Assembly: GCA_021323695.1 (NCBI GenBank)
Contig: JAJPKN010000022.1
Span: forward strand, 1-64,000
DNA length: 64,000 nt
DNA from: Actinomycetota bacterium
Lineage (GTDB): Bacteria > Actinomycetota > Acidimicrobiia > Acidimicrobiales > Palsa-688
Direction: 5' to 3'
Positions 25,628 to 33,890 of the stretch are shown piece by piece (the stretch's first letter is position 1; each line of letters begins with the position of its first letter). The notes below the pieces were generated by a model. It ran no database searches. It saw nothing but the letters and a program-made list of their open reading frames with translations, and was not told where the DNA came from. Made by a program: the position numbers and the translations under genes.

Positions 25628-27150
25628 GCCCCGGCGGGCGGCGCTGGTCGCGCCGCCAGGTGCTCCGCATGGGCGCGGGCCTGGCCGTGGGGTCGGTGAG
25701 CCTGGCCTGGGGAGGTCCCGCCGAGGGTTCCAGCGGGCGTCGCCGCGGTCCCACCCTGGCGGCCACAGCGGTGAGGGCAGGAGGGCAAGTCCAGCGCTAC
25801 GTCTCTCGCCCTGACCTCCAGCCGGCGGCGGTGGTGGTCAGCACCAGCCACCCCGGCCAGTCTGCTGGCCTCGTCCTCACCGACAGCCATGGGGGCCCCG
25901 GCCAGCAGGGGGTCATGGTCCTCGACGGCCGGGGGGACCTGGTGTGGTTCAACCCGGTGTCGGCCGGGCCTACGCCGGCCAGGAGGGCGATGAACCTGCG
26001 GGCCCAGACCTACCGGGGCAAGCCGGTGCTGAGCTGGTTCGAAGGGGCGGTCGTGTACGGCCACGGCCAAGGCTATTACCGGGTCGTGGACCAGTCTTAT
26101 TCCCAAGTCGCCCGGGTGGAGGCTGCTAACGGCTACCTGGGCGACCTCCACGAGTTCTACTTGACCCCAGCCGGTACGGCCATGTTCAGTTGTTATGGCT
26201 TGGCGCACGCCGACCTGTCCCGGCTCGGGGGAGGGCGGCGCGCCCCCTATTTTTACGGTGTCGCCCAAGAGGTGGACGTGGAGACGGGCAAGGTCGTCTT
26301 CCAGTGGCGCAGCGACGAGCACGTGGCCCTGGAGGAGTCCTATGCTCCCCTGCCCAAGGGCACCAGCACGCCCTGGGACTATTTCCACATAAACTCGATC
26401 AGCCCTACCGCCGACGGCAACCTGGTCATCTCGGCCCGCAACACATGGGCCGTTTACAAGGTGGACAAGTCGACCGGCCAGGTGCTCTGGCGCATGGGAG
26501 GCAAAAGGAGCGACTTTTCGTTCGGGCCCGGCGCCCGCTACTTCTGGCAGCACGATGTGGTGGCGCAGCCCGACGGGACCTTCACGGTGTTCGACAACGG
26601 CGCCGGCGACTATGTGTCGGAGCCCCAGTCCCGGGGCTTGGTGCTCCGAGCCGACCCCTCCTCCCGGCACGTGTCGCTGTTGCGCCAGTACCTGCACCCG
26701 GGCAAGCCCCTGCTGGCCGGGGCCCTGGGCAGCGTCCAACCTCTGGCGGGGGGGCACGTGTTCATGGGCTGGGGAGTAGAGGGCTACTTCACGGAGTTCG
26801 CTGCCAGTGGCCAGCCGCTGCTGGACGCACATTTGGCCGGCCAGGGCACCCTGTCCTACCGGGCCTTCCGGTCGGCCTGGTCCGCCACCCCCAAGGGCCC
26901 GCCTGACCTGGCGGTGCAGCCGGCCGGCCCAGGCATGACCGTCTACGCCAGCTGGAACGGGGCCACCGCCGTGGACGGTTGGCTGGTGCTCGGGGGCAGC
27001 CGTCCCACGGCTTTGGAGACCTTGGGCACCGCCCCCAGGTTGGGCTTCGAGACCGCCATCCGGGCCCCGCACCGGCCTGCTTATGTGGCAGTGGCGGCGC
27101 TGGGGGCGGACGGTCAGCGCCTGGCGACCTCCAAGGCGCTGGCGACCTGA
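25624..27150 (+). CDS. Tat-exported arylsulfotransferase-family protein 2
   Basis: 508 residues from a TTG overlapping the preceding stop. This start is chosen because it alone keeps the twin-arginine motif (RRWSRRQVLRMGAGLAVGSV). The propeller domain contains His176 (LHEFY), His255 (FHINS), Arg272 (SARNTW) and His310 (WQHD), so all four predicted catalytic positions are intact. It is the closest relative of the preceding protein in this window, so the pair looks like a tandem duplication. It is followed by an intrinsic terminator. The substrates could be phenolic compounds handled by the adjacent sulfotransferase and exporter; this is inference. Confidence 0.85.
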   Translation: MSPGGRRWSRRQVLRMGAGLAVGSVSLAWGGPAEGSSGRRRGPTLAATAVRAGGQVQRYVSRPDLQPAAVVVSTSHPGQSAGLVLTDSHGGPGQQGVMVLDGRGDLVWFNPVSAGPTPARRAMNLRAQTYRGKPVLSWFEGAVVYGHGQGYYRVVDQSYSQVARVEAANGYLGDLHEFYLTPAGTAMFSCYGLAHADLSRLGGGRRAPYFYGVAQEVDVETGKVVFQWRSDEHVALEESYAPLPKGTSTPWDYFHINSISPTADGNLVISARNTWAVYKVDKSTGQVLWRMGGKRSDFSFGPGARYFWQHDVVAQPDGTFTVFDNGAGDYVSEPQSRGLVLRADPSSRHVSLLRQYLHPGKPLLAGALGSVQPLAGGHVFMGWGVEGYFTEFAASGQPLLDAHLAGQGTLSYRAFRSAWSATPKGPPDLAVQPAGPGMTVYASWNGATAVDGWLVLGGSRPTALETLGTAPRLGFETAIRAPHRPAYVAVAALGADGQRLATSKALAT

Positions 27151-27163
27151 CCGAGCTGGCGGG

Positions 27164-27186
27164 CCGCGCTGAGCGTGGTTATTTTT
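27164..27186 (+). terminator. Intrinsic terminator of the arylsulfotransferase operon
   Basis: The stem CCGCGC (27164-27169) pairs with GCGTGG (27173-27178, one G-U pair) around a TGA loop and is followed by TTATTTTTG. It starts 13 bp after the stop of the second arylsulfotransferase. Confidence 0.6.
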
Positions 27187-27203
27187 GCGCGCGCACGGCG
27201 CTG

Positions 27204-27280
27204 GTGCACTTATCGCGCTGTAAGTGGTGAGATTTACGCGCTCGCCGCGCGCCAGGTAAGTGCACGAGCCGGTGCACCGG
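27204..27280. promoter_or_regulatory. Nested inverted repeats, candidate structured RNA or operator array
   Basis: Arms GTGCACTTA (27204-27212) and TAAGTGCAC (27257-27265) are perfect complements 44 nt apart. Inside, GCGC(T)GTAA can pair with TTACGCGC. A 12-bp perfect palindrome CCGGTGCACCGG follows at 27269-27280. The element lies in a 484-bp gene-poor, comparatively A/T-rich gap between the arylsulfotransferases and the diguanylate cyclase. It does not match the c-di-GMP riboswitch consensus. The rest of 27281-27420 contains one more small hairpin (CTGGC-AAC-GCCAG). Confidence 0.45.
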
Positions 27281-27422
27281 CCCCTGGGCACGTGCTGAGA
27301 GCCAGGCCCTACCAGGGATTTTGCCTTTACTTCCTGCCGGGACAAGAAAGGCTGGCAACGCCAGAAAGGCGCGGGCAGGCTCGGGTGAGGTTGTTTATCC
27401 TTGAGGACGCAGTTGTTGCCCC

Positions 27423-27463
27423 TGGACCAGCTCGTAAAAAGCCGTGGACCAGCTCGTAAAAAG
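27423..27463 (+). repeat. 19-bp direct repeat
   Basis: Two exact copies of TGGACCAGCTCGTAAAAAG at 27423-27441 and 27445-27463 (period 22), immediately upstream of the short signal-peptide frame at 27475. It could be a regulator-binding pair or a recent tandem duplication. Confidence 0.7.
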
Positions 27464-27474
27464 GCAGGACAAAT

Positions 27475-27600
27475 ATGAAGGCGCTCAGAGCTCTGACCTG
27501 CGCCACGCTCGCCCCGGCAGCTGTCCTGGCCGCAGCGGCAATGGCCACGGCCGGTACCGCTGGGCGTGCGCGTACTGAGCGGCTACGACGTGGCGGGTGA
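27475..27600 (+). CDS. Orphan signal-peptide-like 41-residue frame
   Basis: ATG at 27475 follows AAAAAGGCAGGACAAAT. The peptide starts MKALRALTCATLAPAAVLAA and continues with AAMATAGTAGR, a textbook Sec signal peptide, but only about ten residues follow before TGA. It may be the remnant of a secreted-protein gene whose body was deleted, or a small leader peptide for the cyclase 35 bp downstream. No homologue recognised. Confidence 0.4.
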   Translation: MKALRALTCATLAPAAVLAAAAMATAGTAGRARTERLRRGG

Positions 27601-27621
27601 CACAGGAGGCCGGCCGGGGCC

Positions 27622-27627
27622 AGGAGG
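27622..27627 (+). promoter_or_regulatory. Ribosome site that decides the cyclase start
   Basis: AGGAGG with 7-nt spacing to the GTG at 27635. A second AGGAGG at 27604-27609 sits in an imperfect duplicate of the same stretch but is not followed by a suitable in-frame start. Confidence 0.6.
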
Positions 27628-27634
27628 CCGGCCG

Positions 27635-28948
27635 GTGCCAAGCCGGCGTGACCGGCTCGCGGCCGGGCTGCTGGGCACGGCCTTCGTAGCCTTCGCAGCC
27701 GCCTTCGCCTCGCAGGGGGCTATTGCCGGGTGGAGGGGGCTAGCCCTCGCTGCGGCCTTGGTGGCCGCCTACGGCGTGGCCCAACGGACGGTGTACAACG
27801 CCCCGACCGGGGGCACCGTCCCCACCGAGCCCGTGCTGGTGGCGATGCTCTTCACGCTGCCGCTGGCGACAGTGCCGGCCCTGGTGCTGGTTGGGCTGCT
27901 CCTCGGTGGCGGCTGGCGCAAGGTGCCGGGGGGCACCGGCCACGCGCTGGCCGTGCGGGCGGCGGCGGGGTGGCACTGTGCCGGGCCGGTCATCGTGCTG
28001 TGGGCCGCGGGCGTGCGCTCGCCTGGGCTGTCGCACTGGCCTGTGCTGTTGGCCGCCCTGGCGTCGCAGTTCGCGCTGGACACCCTGGTTGCCGTCGTGC
28101 GGTGCACCTGCCTGGGTGCCCCCTTGAAAGGCTTGGCCGAGGCGCTCGGCTTCACCTACGCCCTGGACGCGCTCCTGGCGCCCCTGGCGGTGTGCATCGT
28201 GCTGTCGGTCAGCAACCCGCTCTTGGTGCCGCTGTTCGTGCTCCTGCCGGTCGCCCTGGTGGGGGTGCTGGCGGCCGACCGCAACCGGAAGTTCAAGGCC
28301 GCGGTCCGGCTCAGCCAGGCGCTCCAGTCGGAGCGCGACGAAGCCAGAGCGGACGCCCTCACCGGGCTGGCCAACCGTCGGGCCTGGGACGAGGCGTTGG
28401 CCCGGGCAAGGCAGGTGAACAGGCAGGGACGCCCCGGCGGCGGGGCGGCCGTTGTCCTCATGGCCGACGTCGACCACCTGAAGCTGGTCAACGACACGTT
28501 CGGGCACGAGGCGGGCGACGACCTGCTCCGTGCTTTTGCTGCCCTCCTGGCCCGCACGGCGCCGCCAGGCGCACTGGTGGCCCGGCTCGGGGGGGACGAG
28601 TTCGGCCTGCTCTTCAATGTGCCTGACGTTGCGCAGCGCGGCCCTGCCAGCTTGGTGGAGGAGCTACGGCTGGCCATGTCCGGCTGCACCATCCCGTGCG
28701 GCGAAACCGTCTCCGCCTCGCTCGGTGCCGCGTCCTGCCCGCCTGCCTCCAGCATCCAAGAGGCCGTCCGCCAGGCCGACCACGCCGCCGCCAGGGACAA
28801 AGCCGCCCGGCGCGCCCAGCGCCCCATGGTGGCCGACCTGCGCAACGTGGCCTGGCCGGGGACGCCGGGGGCGGCTCCCGAGCGGGCCCTGCCCGCTTCG
28901 GGAGCCCACCACAACCCACCGCAGCCCACCCGCGTGGCGCAGCAGTGA
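27635..28948 (+). CDS. Membrane-anchored diguanylate cyclase (GGDEF)
   Basis: 437 residues from the GTG at 27635, selected because AGGAGG (27622-27627) stands 7 nt upstream; an in-frame GTG at 27566 lacks a site. About six hydrophobic segments fill residues 8-225. A short coiled linker (ERDEARADALTGLANRRAWDEAL) then leads to the GGDEF domain, with DVDHLKLVNDTFGHEAGDDLL and an intact active site RLGGDEFGLL. It makes cyclic di-GMP from two GTP. The product-inhibition site (R-x-x-D five residues before GGDEF) is absent. A possible receiver of the signal is the PilZ protein at 9335-10342. The tail is Pro/His-rich. Confidence 0.9.
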   Translation: MPSRRDRLAAGLLGTAFVAFAAAFASQGAIAGWRGLALAAALVAAYGVAQRTVYNAPTGGTVPTEPVLVAMLFTLPLATVPALVLVGLLLGGGWRKVPGGTGHALAVRAAAGWHCAGPVIVLWAAGVRSPGLSHWPVLLAALASQFALDTLVAVVRCTCLGAPLKGLAEALGFTYALDALLAPLAVCIVLSVSNPLLVPLFVLLPVALVGVLAADRNRKFKAAVRLSQALQSERDEARADALTGLANRRAWDEALARARQVNRQGRPGGGAAVVLMADVDHLKLVNDTFGHEAGDDLLRAFAALLARTAPPGALVARLGGDEFGLLFNVPDVAQRGPASLVEELRLAMSGCTIPCGETVSASLGAASCPPASSIQEAVRQADHAAARDKAARRAQRPMVADLRNVAWPGTPGAAPERALPASGAHHNPPQPTRVAQQ

Positions 28949-29108
28949 GCCAGCCGGCCCTGCTCGGCGCAGCCAGTGGTGGGCCGCCAAGCTGTAGTTG
29001 GTGACCCAAGCTCGTTCGCTCCCCCCAGGGCCAGCGCGCCGCTCCCCCGAGGGCGCCCGCTCCCCCGAGGGCGCCCGTCGCCCTGGGGGGCCAGGCCCCC
29101 TCGGGGGC

Positions 29109-32100
29109 ATGCCACCGCCGGGCCCGGCCCGGCGCATGGGCCGAGGGTTCCTGCCGAGCGCCATCAGCTACCCCGAGGAGCTGCCCATAACCGGCTACCG
29201 GACGGAGATCGTGGCTGCCCTCCAGGCCGACCCGGTCGTCGTGGTCGCCGGGGGGACCGGTTCGGGCAAGAGCACCCAGCTGCCCAAGATGTGCCTGGAG
29301 GCAGGACGGGGGGCTACCGGCATGGTGGGCCACACCCAGCCCCGCCGGATAGCTGCCCGCAGCGTGGCGGAACGGGTGGCCGAAGAGCTCGGGACGCAAG
29401 TGGGCGAGGTGGTGGGCTTCAAGGTCCGCTTCAGCGACCGGGTCAGGGAAGGCACCCGGGTGAAGCTGATGACCGACGGTGTGCTGCTCGCCGAACTGCG
29501 CGGCGACCCGTTGCTGCGCCAGTACGACACCTTGATAGTCGACGAAGCCCACGAGCGCAGCCTCAACATCGACTTCATATTGGGCTACCTCAAGCGGCTG
29601 CTGCCCGAACGGCCCGACCTCAAGGTGCTCATCACCTCAGCGACCATCGACACCGAGAAGTTCTCGGCCCATTTCGGGGGGGCACCGGTCATCGAAGTGC
29701 CGGACCGAGCCTTCCCGGTCGAGGTGCGCTACCGGCCCTTGGGGCCGGGCGCCAACGGCGACAAGCCCGACGAAGTCCAGGCTGTGTGCGAGGCGGTGGC
29801 AGAGCTGTGCCGGCAAGGCCCGGGTGACATCTTGGTCTTCTTCTCGGGGGAGCGCGAGATCCGGGACGCGGCCGAGGCCCTGGCGAAATCCGGCCCGCCG
29901 GGCCTGGAGATCCTGGCGCTGTACGCCCGCCTACCGGCCGACCAGCAGCACCGCGTCTTCCGGCCGCACGCGGGCCGGCGGGTGGTGCTGGCTACCAACG
30001 TGGCTGAGACTTCGCTCACTGTCCCCGGCATCCGCTATGTCGTCGACCTGGGCACCGCTCGCATCTCCCGCTACAGCCGCCGGACCAAGGTGCAGCGGTT
30101 GCCCATCGAGCCGGTTTCCCAGGCCTCGGCCGACCAGAGGGCCGGCCGTTGTGGCCGGCTGGGCCCTGGGGTGTGCCTGAGGCTGTACTCCGAGGAGGAC
30201 CTGGCTGCCCGGCGCCGGTTCACCGAGCCCGAGATCCTGCGGACCAACCTGGCGTCGGTCATCTTGCAAATGGCGGCCATCGGCCTGGGGCCTGTGGAGG
30301 ACTTCCCCTTCGTCGACCCGCCGGACCGGCGCAACGTGAGAGACGGGGTGGCCCTGCTGCAGGAGCTCGGCGCTCTCAGCGCGCAGGGCGAGCTGACCCA
30401 CCTGGGCCGCCGGCTGGCGCAGCTGCCGCTTGACCCCCGCTTGGGCCGCGCCGTACTGGAGGGCGCCGAGCGGGGGTGCCTGGCCGAGACCGTCGTCATA
30501 GCCGCCGCCCTTTCGGTCCAAGACCCCAGGGAACGCCCGGCCGGCAAGGAGCTTGCCGCTGAGGGCGGCCGGGGCGCCGGCCCGGCGTCGGACTTCATGG
30601 GCTACCTGGCGCTTTGGCACCTCATGGGACAGGCGGGCGAGGAGGGCCAGTTCCGACGGTTCTGCCGCCAGCACATGGTCAACTACCAGCGGGCGCGCGA
30701 GTGGCAGGACGTGGCCAGCCAGGTGTGGGAGGTCTGCCGCCAGCTGGGCCTGGCCCGAGGGCGGCACCAGGCCGGCCTGCTGCCGTCGCCAGGCGGGCCG
30801 CTGGGGCGAGCTGTTCACCAAGCCCTGCTCGCCGGCCTGGTGGGCAACGTCGGCGTACGCGCTGGGGAGGGCGCGGAGTACCTCGGGGCTCGCAATGCCC
30901 GCTTCGCGATCTGGCCCGGCTCCGCGCTGGCCAGGGCAAACAAGCTCCCCCGCTGGGTCATGGCCGCCGAAGTGGTCGAAACGCGGCGGTTGTGGGCCAG
31001 GGTGGTGGCGCCCGTGAAGCCCCAATGGGTAGAGCAGGCCGCTGCCCACCTGCTCAAGTGGTCCTGGAGCGAGCCCGCCTGGAGCTCAGAGCAGGGACGC
31101 TGCGAGGTGCTGGCCCGGGCCACCCTGTACGGCTTGCCCGTGGTCGTGGCCCGCCGGGTCGACTTCGCGGCGCTGGACCAGCCTGCATGCCGCGAGATGT
31201 TCATCCGCCGTGCCCTGGTGGAGGGCGACTGGGAGGGCGCCCCGCCCTTTGTCGCCCGCAACCGGGCTGTAGTGGACCAGTTGCGGTCGTTGGCCCAGCG
31301 TTGCCGGCACCAGGAGCTGGCGGCAGCTGAGGAGGCCCTGTTTTCCTTCTATGCCTCCCGACTGGGGCCGTTGGTCACTTCCGGCCCTGAACTGCACCGC
31401 TGGCTGGCCCGGGCCGGGGACGCCCGTCTGGAGGTGACGGCGGCCGAACTGGTGGGCACCCGCTTCGCCTGGCCGGCGCCAGAGGACTACCCGGAGCAGT
31501 GGCGGGGGCCGGACGGCAGCTGCTTCGCCCTCAGCTACAACTGGCGGCCGGGCGAGGACGATGACGGCGTGGTGGCCGAGGTGCCCTTCGACCAGCTGGG
31601 ACGGCTGAGCTCCTCACGCCTGGAGTGGCAGGTCCCTGGGTACAGGGAGGAGCTGGTCGTGGCCCTGGTGCGTTCCCTGCCCAAGGCCCTGCGCCGGGGG
31701 ACGGCCCCCCTGGCGCGCCTGGCAAGCTCGTTCGTGTCGAGGCGGGGGCCAGGAGACGGCCCCCTGGCCGCTGTCCTCGCTCAGGAGCTGGCTGAGCTGA
31801 CCGGCTCGGAGGTCGCAGCCCGGGACTTTGACTGGGCCAAGGTCCCGGCCTACTTGCGGCCCCTATGCCGGGTGGTGGGTGCCGACGGCAGGGTCATTGC
31901 CGCCAGCCGGGACCTCGTCCGGCTCGAGCAGACGGTGCGGACGTTGGCCCGGCGTGCCCTGGCCCGCTCCGGCCGCCTTGCCGGCCTGTGCCGTTCGGGC
32001 CTGTTGGGCTGGGAGCTCGACGAACTGCCCCGGAGGTTCGAGGCCCAGTGGCGCGGCGGGCAGCTGGCCGGTTACCCAGCCCTGGTGGACGAAGGGCACA

Positions 32101-32897
32101 GCGTAGGCGTGCAGGTGCTGGGCACCGAGGCCGAGCAGGCTACTGCGATGCGCACTGGCGTGAGCCGCCTGGTGACGCTGAGCCTGGGTGGGCGCTTGGC
32201 CCGCCTGGAGCGGCTGCTGGACGGCCAGGCCAGGGCTGCCCTGGCGGCCGGCGGTTCCTACCGTTCCGCCCGGGAGCTGGCTGAAGACGTTGGCCTGGTG
32301 GTGGTGGAGGACTTGGTCAGCCGTCTTGGCTACCTCGTCTGGGACCGCCAGTCGTTCGAGGCCCTGGTGGAGTCTGTGGGCCGGTGCTTCGACCAGGCAG
32401 CCGGAGCGGTCATGGCTTCGGCCGGCCGGGTGGTGGCCAGGCTGGCCGCCGTGCGCAGGCGGCTGGGTGGGCTCGCGGCAAGGGCCGCCTCGCTCCCACC
32501 TGGCGCGCCCAGCCGGGAGGCGGTCGAAGATGTCCGCCGCCAGCTCGCCCGGCTGGCCGGCCCTGGCTTTGTCCGGCGGGCCGGCATCGACCGGCTCGAA
32601 GACCTGGAGAGGTACCTGATGGCCGCCGACCAGCGCCTTGCCAAGCTGAGCAGCGACCCCGGGCGCGACCAGAGGCTGGCCCAACAGGTCAGGCAGGCGG
32701 AGGGGTGGTTGGCCCGGGCGGGCCAGGGGGCCCCGGCCGGTACGGCCGGGGCTGCTCCTGGCGCCCAGGCGGCGCTGGAGGAGCTGGGGTGGATGGTGGA
32801 GGAGCTGAGGGTGAGCCTGTTTGCCCAGTCCCTGGGCACCCGGGTGCCGGTCAGCGTCGAGCGCCTGCAGCGGGCGGCCGAGCGGTTGCTCGCTTAG
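29109..32897 (+). CDS. hrpA: ATP-dependent DEAH-box RNA helicase HrpA
   Basis: About 1262 residues from the ATG at 29109; a TTG at 28998 would add 37 residues encoded partly by an 18-bp tandem repeat (29041-29076), and the start is uncertain. Helicase motifs in order: GGTGSGKST (Walker A), TQPRRIAARSVAERVAEELG (Ia), DEAHERS (II), ITSATID (III), VATNVAETSLT-type IV/V (here LATNVAETSLTVPG), and QRAGRCGRLGPG (VI). The C-terminal half matches the long HrpA-specific region (DUF3418). The protein unwinds structured RNA; E. coli HrpA processes mRNA and rescues stalled ribosomes. It is convergent with the methyltransferase gene. Confidence 0.95.
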   Translation: MPPPGPARRMGRGFLPSAISYPEELPITGYRTEIVAALQADPVVVVAGGTGSGKSTQLPKMCLEAGRGATGMVGHTQPRRIAARSVAERVAEELGTQVGEVVGFKVRFSDRVREGTRVKLMTDGVLLAELRGDPLLRQYDTLIVDEAHERSLNIDFILGYLKRLLPERPDLKVLITSATIDTEKFSAHFGGAPVIEVPDRAFPVEVRYRPLGPGANGDKPDEVQAVCEAVAELCRQGPGDILVFFSGEREIRDAAEALAKSGPPGLEILALYARLPADQQHRVFRPHAGRRVVLATNVAETSLTVPGIRYVVDLGTARISRYSRRTKVQRLPIEPVSQASADQRAGRCGRLGPGVCLRLYSEEDLAARRRFTEPEILRTNLASVILQMAAIGLGPVEDFPFVDPPDRRNVRDGVALLQELGALSAQGELTHLGRRLAQLPLDPRLGRAVLEGAERGCLAETVVIAAALSVQDPRERPAGKELAAEGGRGAGPASDFMGYLALWHLMGQAGEEGQFRRFCRQHMVNYQRAREWQDVASQVWEVCRQLGLARGRHQAGLLPSPGGPLGRAVHQALLAGLVGNVGVRAGEGAEYLGARNARFAIWPGSALARANKLPRWVMAAEVVETRRLWARVVAPVKPQWVEQAAAHLLKWSWSEPAWSSEQGRCEVLARATLYGLPVVVARRVDFAALDQPACREMFIRRALVEGDWEGAPPFVARNRAVVDQLRSLAQRCRHQELAAAEEALFSFYASRLGPLVTSGPELHRWLARAGDARLEVTAAELVGTRFAWPAPEDYPEQWRGPDGSCFALSYNWRPGEDDDGVVAEVPFDQLGRLSSSRLEWQVPGYREELVVALVRSLPKALRRGTAPLARLASSFVSRRGPGDGPLAAVLAQELAELTGSEVAARDFDWAKVPAYLRPLCRVVGADGRVIAASRDLVRLEQTVRTLARRALARSGRLAGLCRSGLLGWELDELPRRFEAQWRGGQLAGYPALVDEGHSVGVQVLGTEAEQATAMRTGVSRLVTLSLGGRLARLERLLDGQARAALAAGGSYRSARELAEDVGLVVVEDLVSRLGYLVWDRQSFEALVESVGRCFDQAAGAVMASAGRVVARLAAVRRRLGGLAARAASLPPGAPSREAVEDVRRQLARLAGPGFVRRAGIDRLEDLERYLMAADQRLAKLSSDPGRDQRLAQQVRQAEGWLARAGQGAPAGTAGAAPGAQAALEELGWMVEELRVSLFAQSLGTRVPVSVERLQRAAERLLA

Positions 32898-32961
32898 CTC
32901 AGCGCCGCCTCCTGCGCCGGCTGTCCTCCGGGTGCCACCAGGCGCTCGGTGCGGGGGGCGC

Positions 32962-33783
32962 TCATTGACCGGGAGCCCGCCCTGGCCACCAGAAGGTCGC
33001 CATGGCCGAGCCGGGGACGTCTTGGAGCCGGAGCTGGTCAAGCGCGGCGGCCACCTGGGGCTCAGCCGCCTCCGGCAGGCAGAGGCGGCGGCGGGCCCAG
33101 GCCACGCCAGCCGGCCCCCACTGACCGGCGAAGCTCCGCTCGCCCGTCCAATGCTCGACCTCGGGCACGAGGCCCAGGGCTTGGGTGATGACTGCCAGGG
33201 CGTCCCCGGCTGTGGTCCGGGTAGGGCGGCCAAGGCCCCAGAACTGCTCCCAGAGGGGGCTGAGCCAGGACTGGGGGTGCCTCTCGCCCAGCTCCAGCAC
33301 CACCCGGACGGTGGCGGCCGAGGTCAAGGCGGTGACGAAGCTCCCCAGCCCAGGGACGTTGTAAGCGACGTTCCCGCACACCGCCACGTCCACCCGGCCG
33401 ACCCTGCTGGCCACCTCGGGCCAGCGTCCTTCGACCAGGTCTGCCTCGAAGCCCTCGTCTGCTTCGGCTGCCAGCTGGGCGAAGGCTTCGAGCATCCGGG
33501 GGTCTTCGTCCACGGCCACCACCCGGCTCGGGTGCACCGCTCGGGCCACCGGCAGGCTGGTGGCGCCCGCCCCACAACCCACGTCCAGCAGCACCCCGCC
33601 GGCAGGCAGGGCTTCGGCAGCCCGCAGGTGAGTGGGCGTGAGCCCGGAGGCGAGAGCCCGCCGGGCTGTCCCGGCGAACAGTTCGGGTGGGCAGCCCCAG
33701 GGGGTCTCGGGGGCGGCGCCCAGGATGTGGTCGGGGATGGCCCATTCGGCAAGGGCCCGGGCCCAGGTCTCGGCGGCGTCCAC
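32962..33783 (-). CDS. SAM-dependent methyltransferase, class I
   Basis: About 273 residues; the GTG at 33783 or the adjacent TTG at 33786 are possible starts. Motif I is LLDVGCGAGATSLPVA, followed by V-V-A-V-D-E-D-P (motif II) and D-V-A-V-C-G-N-V-A-Y-N-V (post-I region). A class I methyltransferase with unknown acceptor. About 55 residues precede the SAM domain, and the C-terminal part has a Trp-rich region. The gene is divergent from mraZ, so its promoter region is shared with the dcw cluster, but no functional link is evident. Confidence 0.8.
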   Translation of the reverse strand: MDAAETWARALAEWAIPDHILGAAPETPWGCPPELFAGTARRALASGLTPTHLRAAEALPAGGVLLDVGCGAGATSLPVARAVHPSRVVAVDEDPRMLEAFAQLAAEADEGFEADLVEGRWPEVASRVGRVDVAVCGNVAYNVPGLGSFVTALTSAATVRVVLELGERHPQSWLSPLWEQFWGLGRPTRTTAGDALAVITQALGLVPEVEHWTGERSFAGQWGPAGVAWARRRLCLPEAAEPQVAAALDQLRLQDVPGSAMATFWWPGRAPGQ

Positions 33784-33823
33784 CAACCCATTTTTGGCCG
33801 GCCGGGGTGCGCATAGGTTGATC

Positions 33824-33860
33824 GTGGAGCCATGTGGAGCTAAAGTGCATCAAAGTGGAG
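33824..33860 (+). promoter_or_regulatory. MraZ-box array upstream of mraZ
   Basis: GTGGAG at 33824, 33834 and 33855, with an imperfect GTGCAT at 33845, giving one repeat per helical turn (10, 11, 10 bp). Direct repeats of this spacing are the operator of MraZ, which represses its own dcw operon in E. coli. A TAGGTT hexamer at 33814-33819 may be the -10, so binding would cover the transcription start. Confidence 0.65.
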
Positions 33861-33890
33861 GGCAGAGGAGATCCATCCCAAGGCCTGGGG

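Noticed and set aside
25603-27345. A 580-codon minus-strand frame opposite the arylsulfotransferases
   Set aside because: No recognisable domain, and it runs through the terminator and both well-supported plus-strand genes.
27281-27420. A cyclic-di-GMP riboswitch upstream of the diguanylate cyclase
   Set aside because: The conserved GEMM core sequences are not present; only a small CTGGC-AAC-GCCAG hairpin was found.
33834-33890. An N-terminal extension of MraZ from the GTG at 33834
   Set aside because: The codons fall within the MraZ-box repeats and encode no conserved residues.
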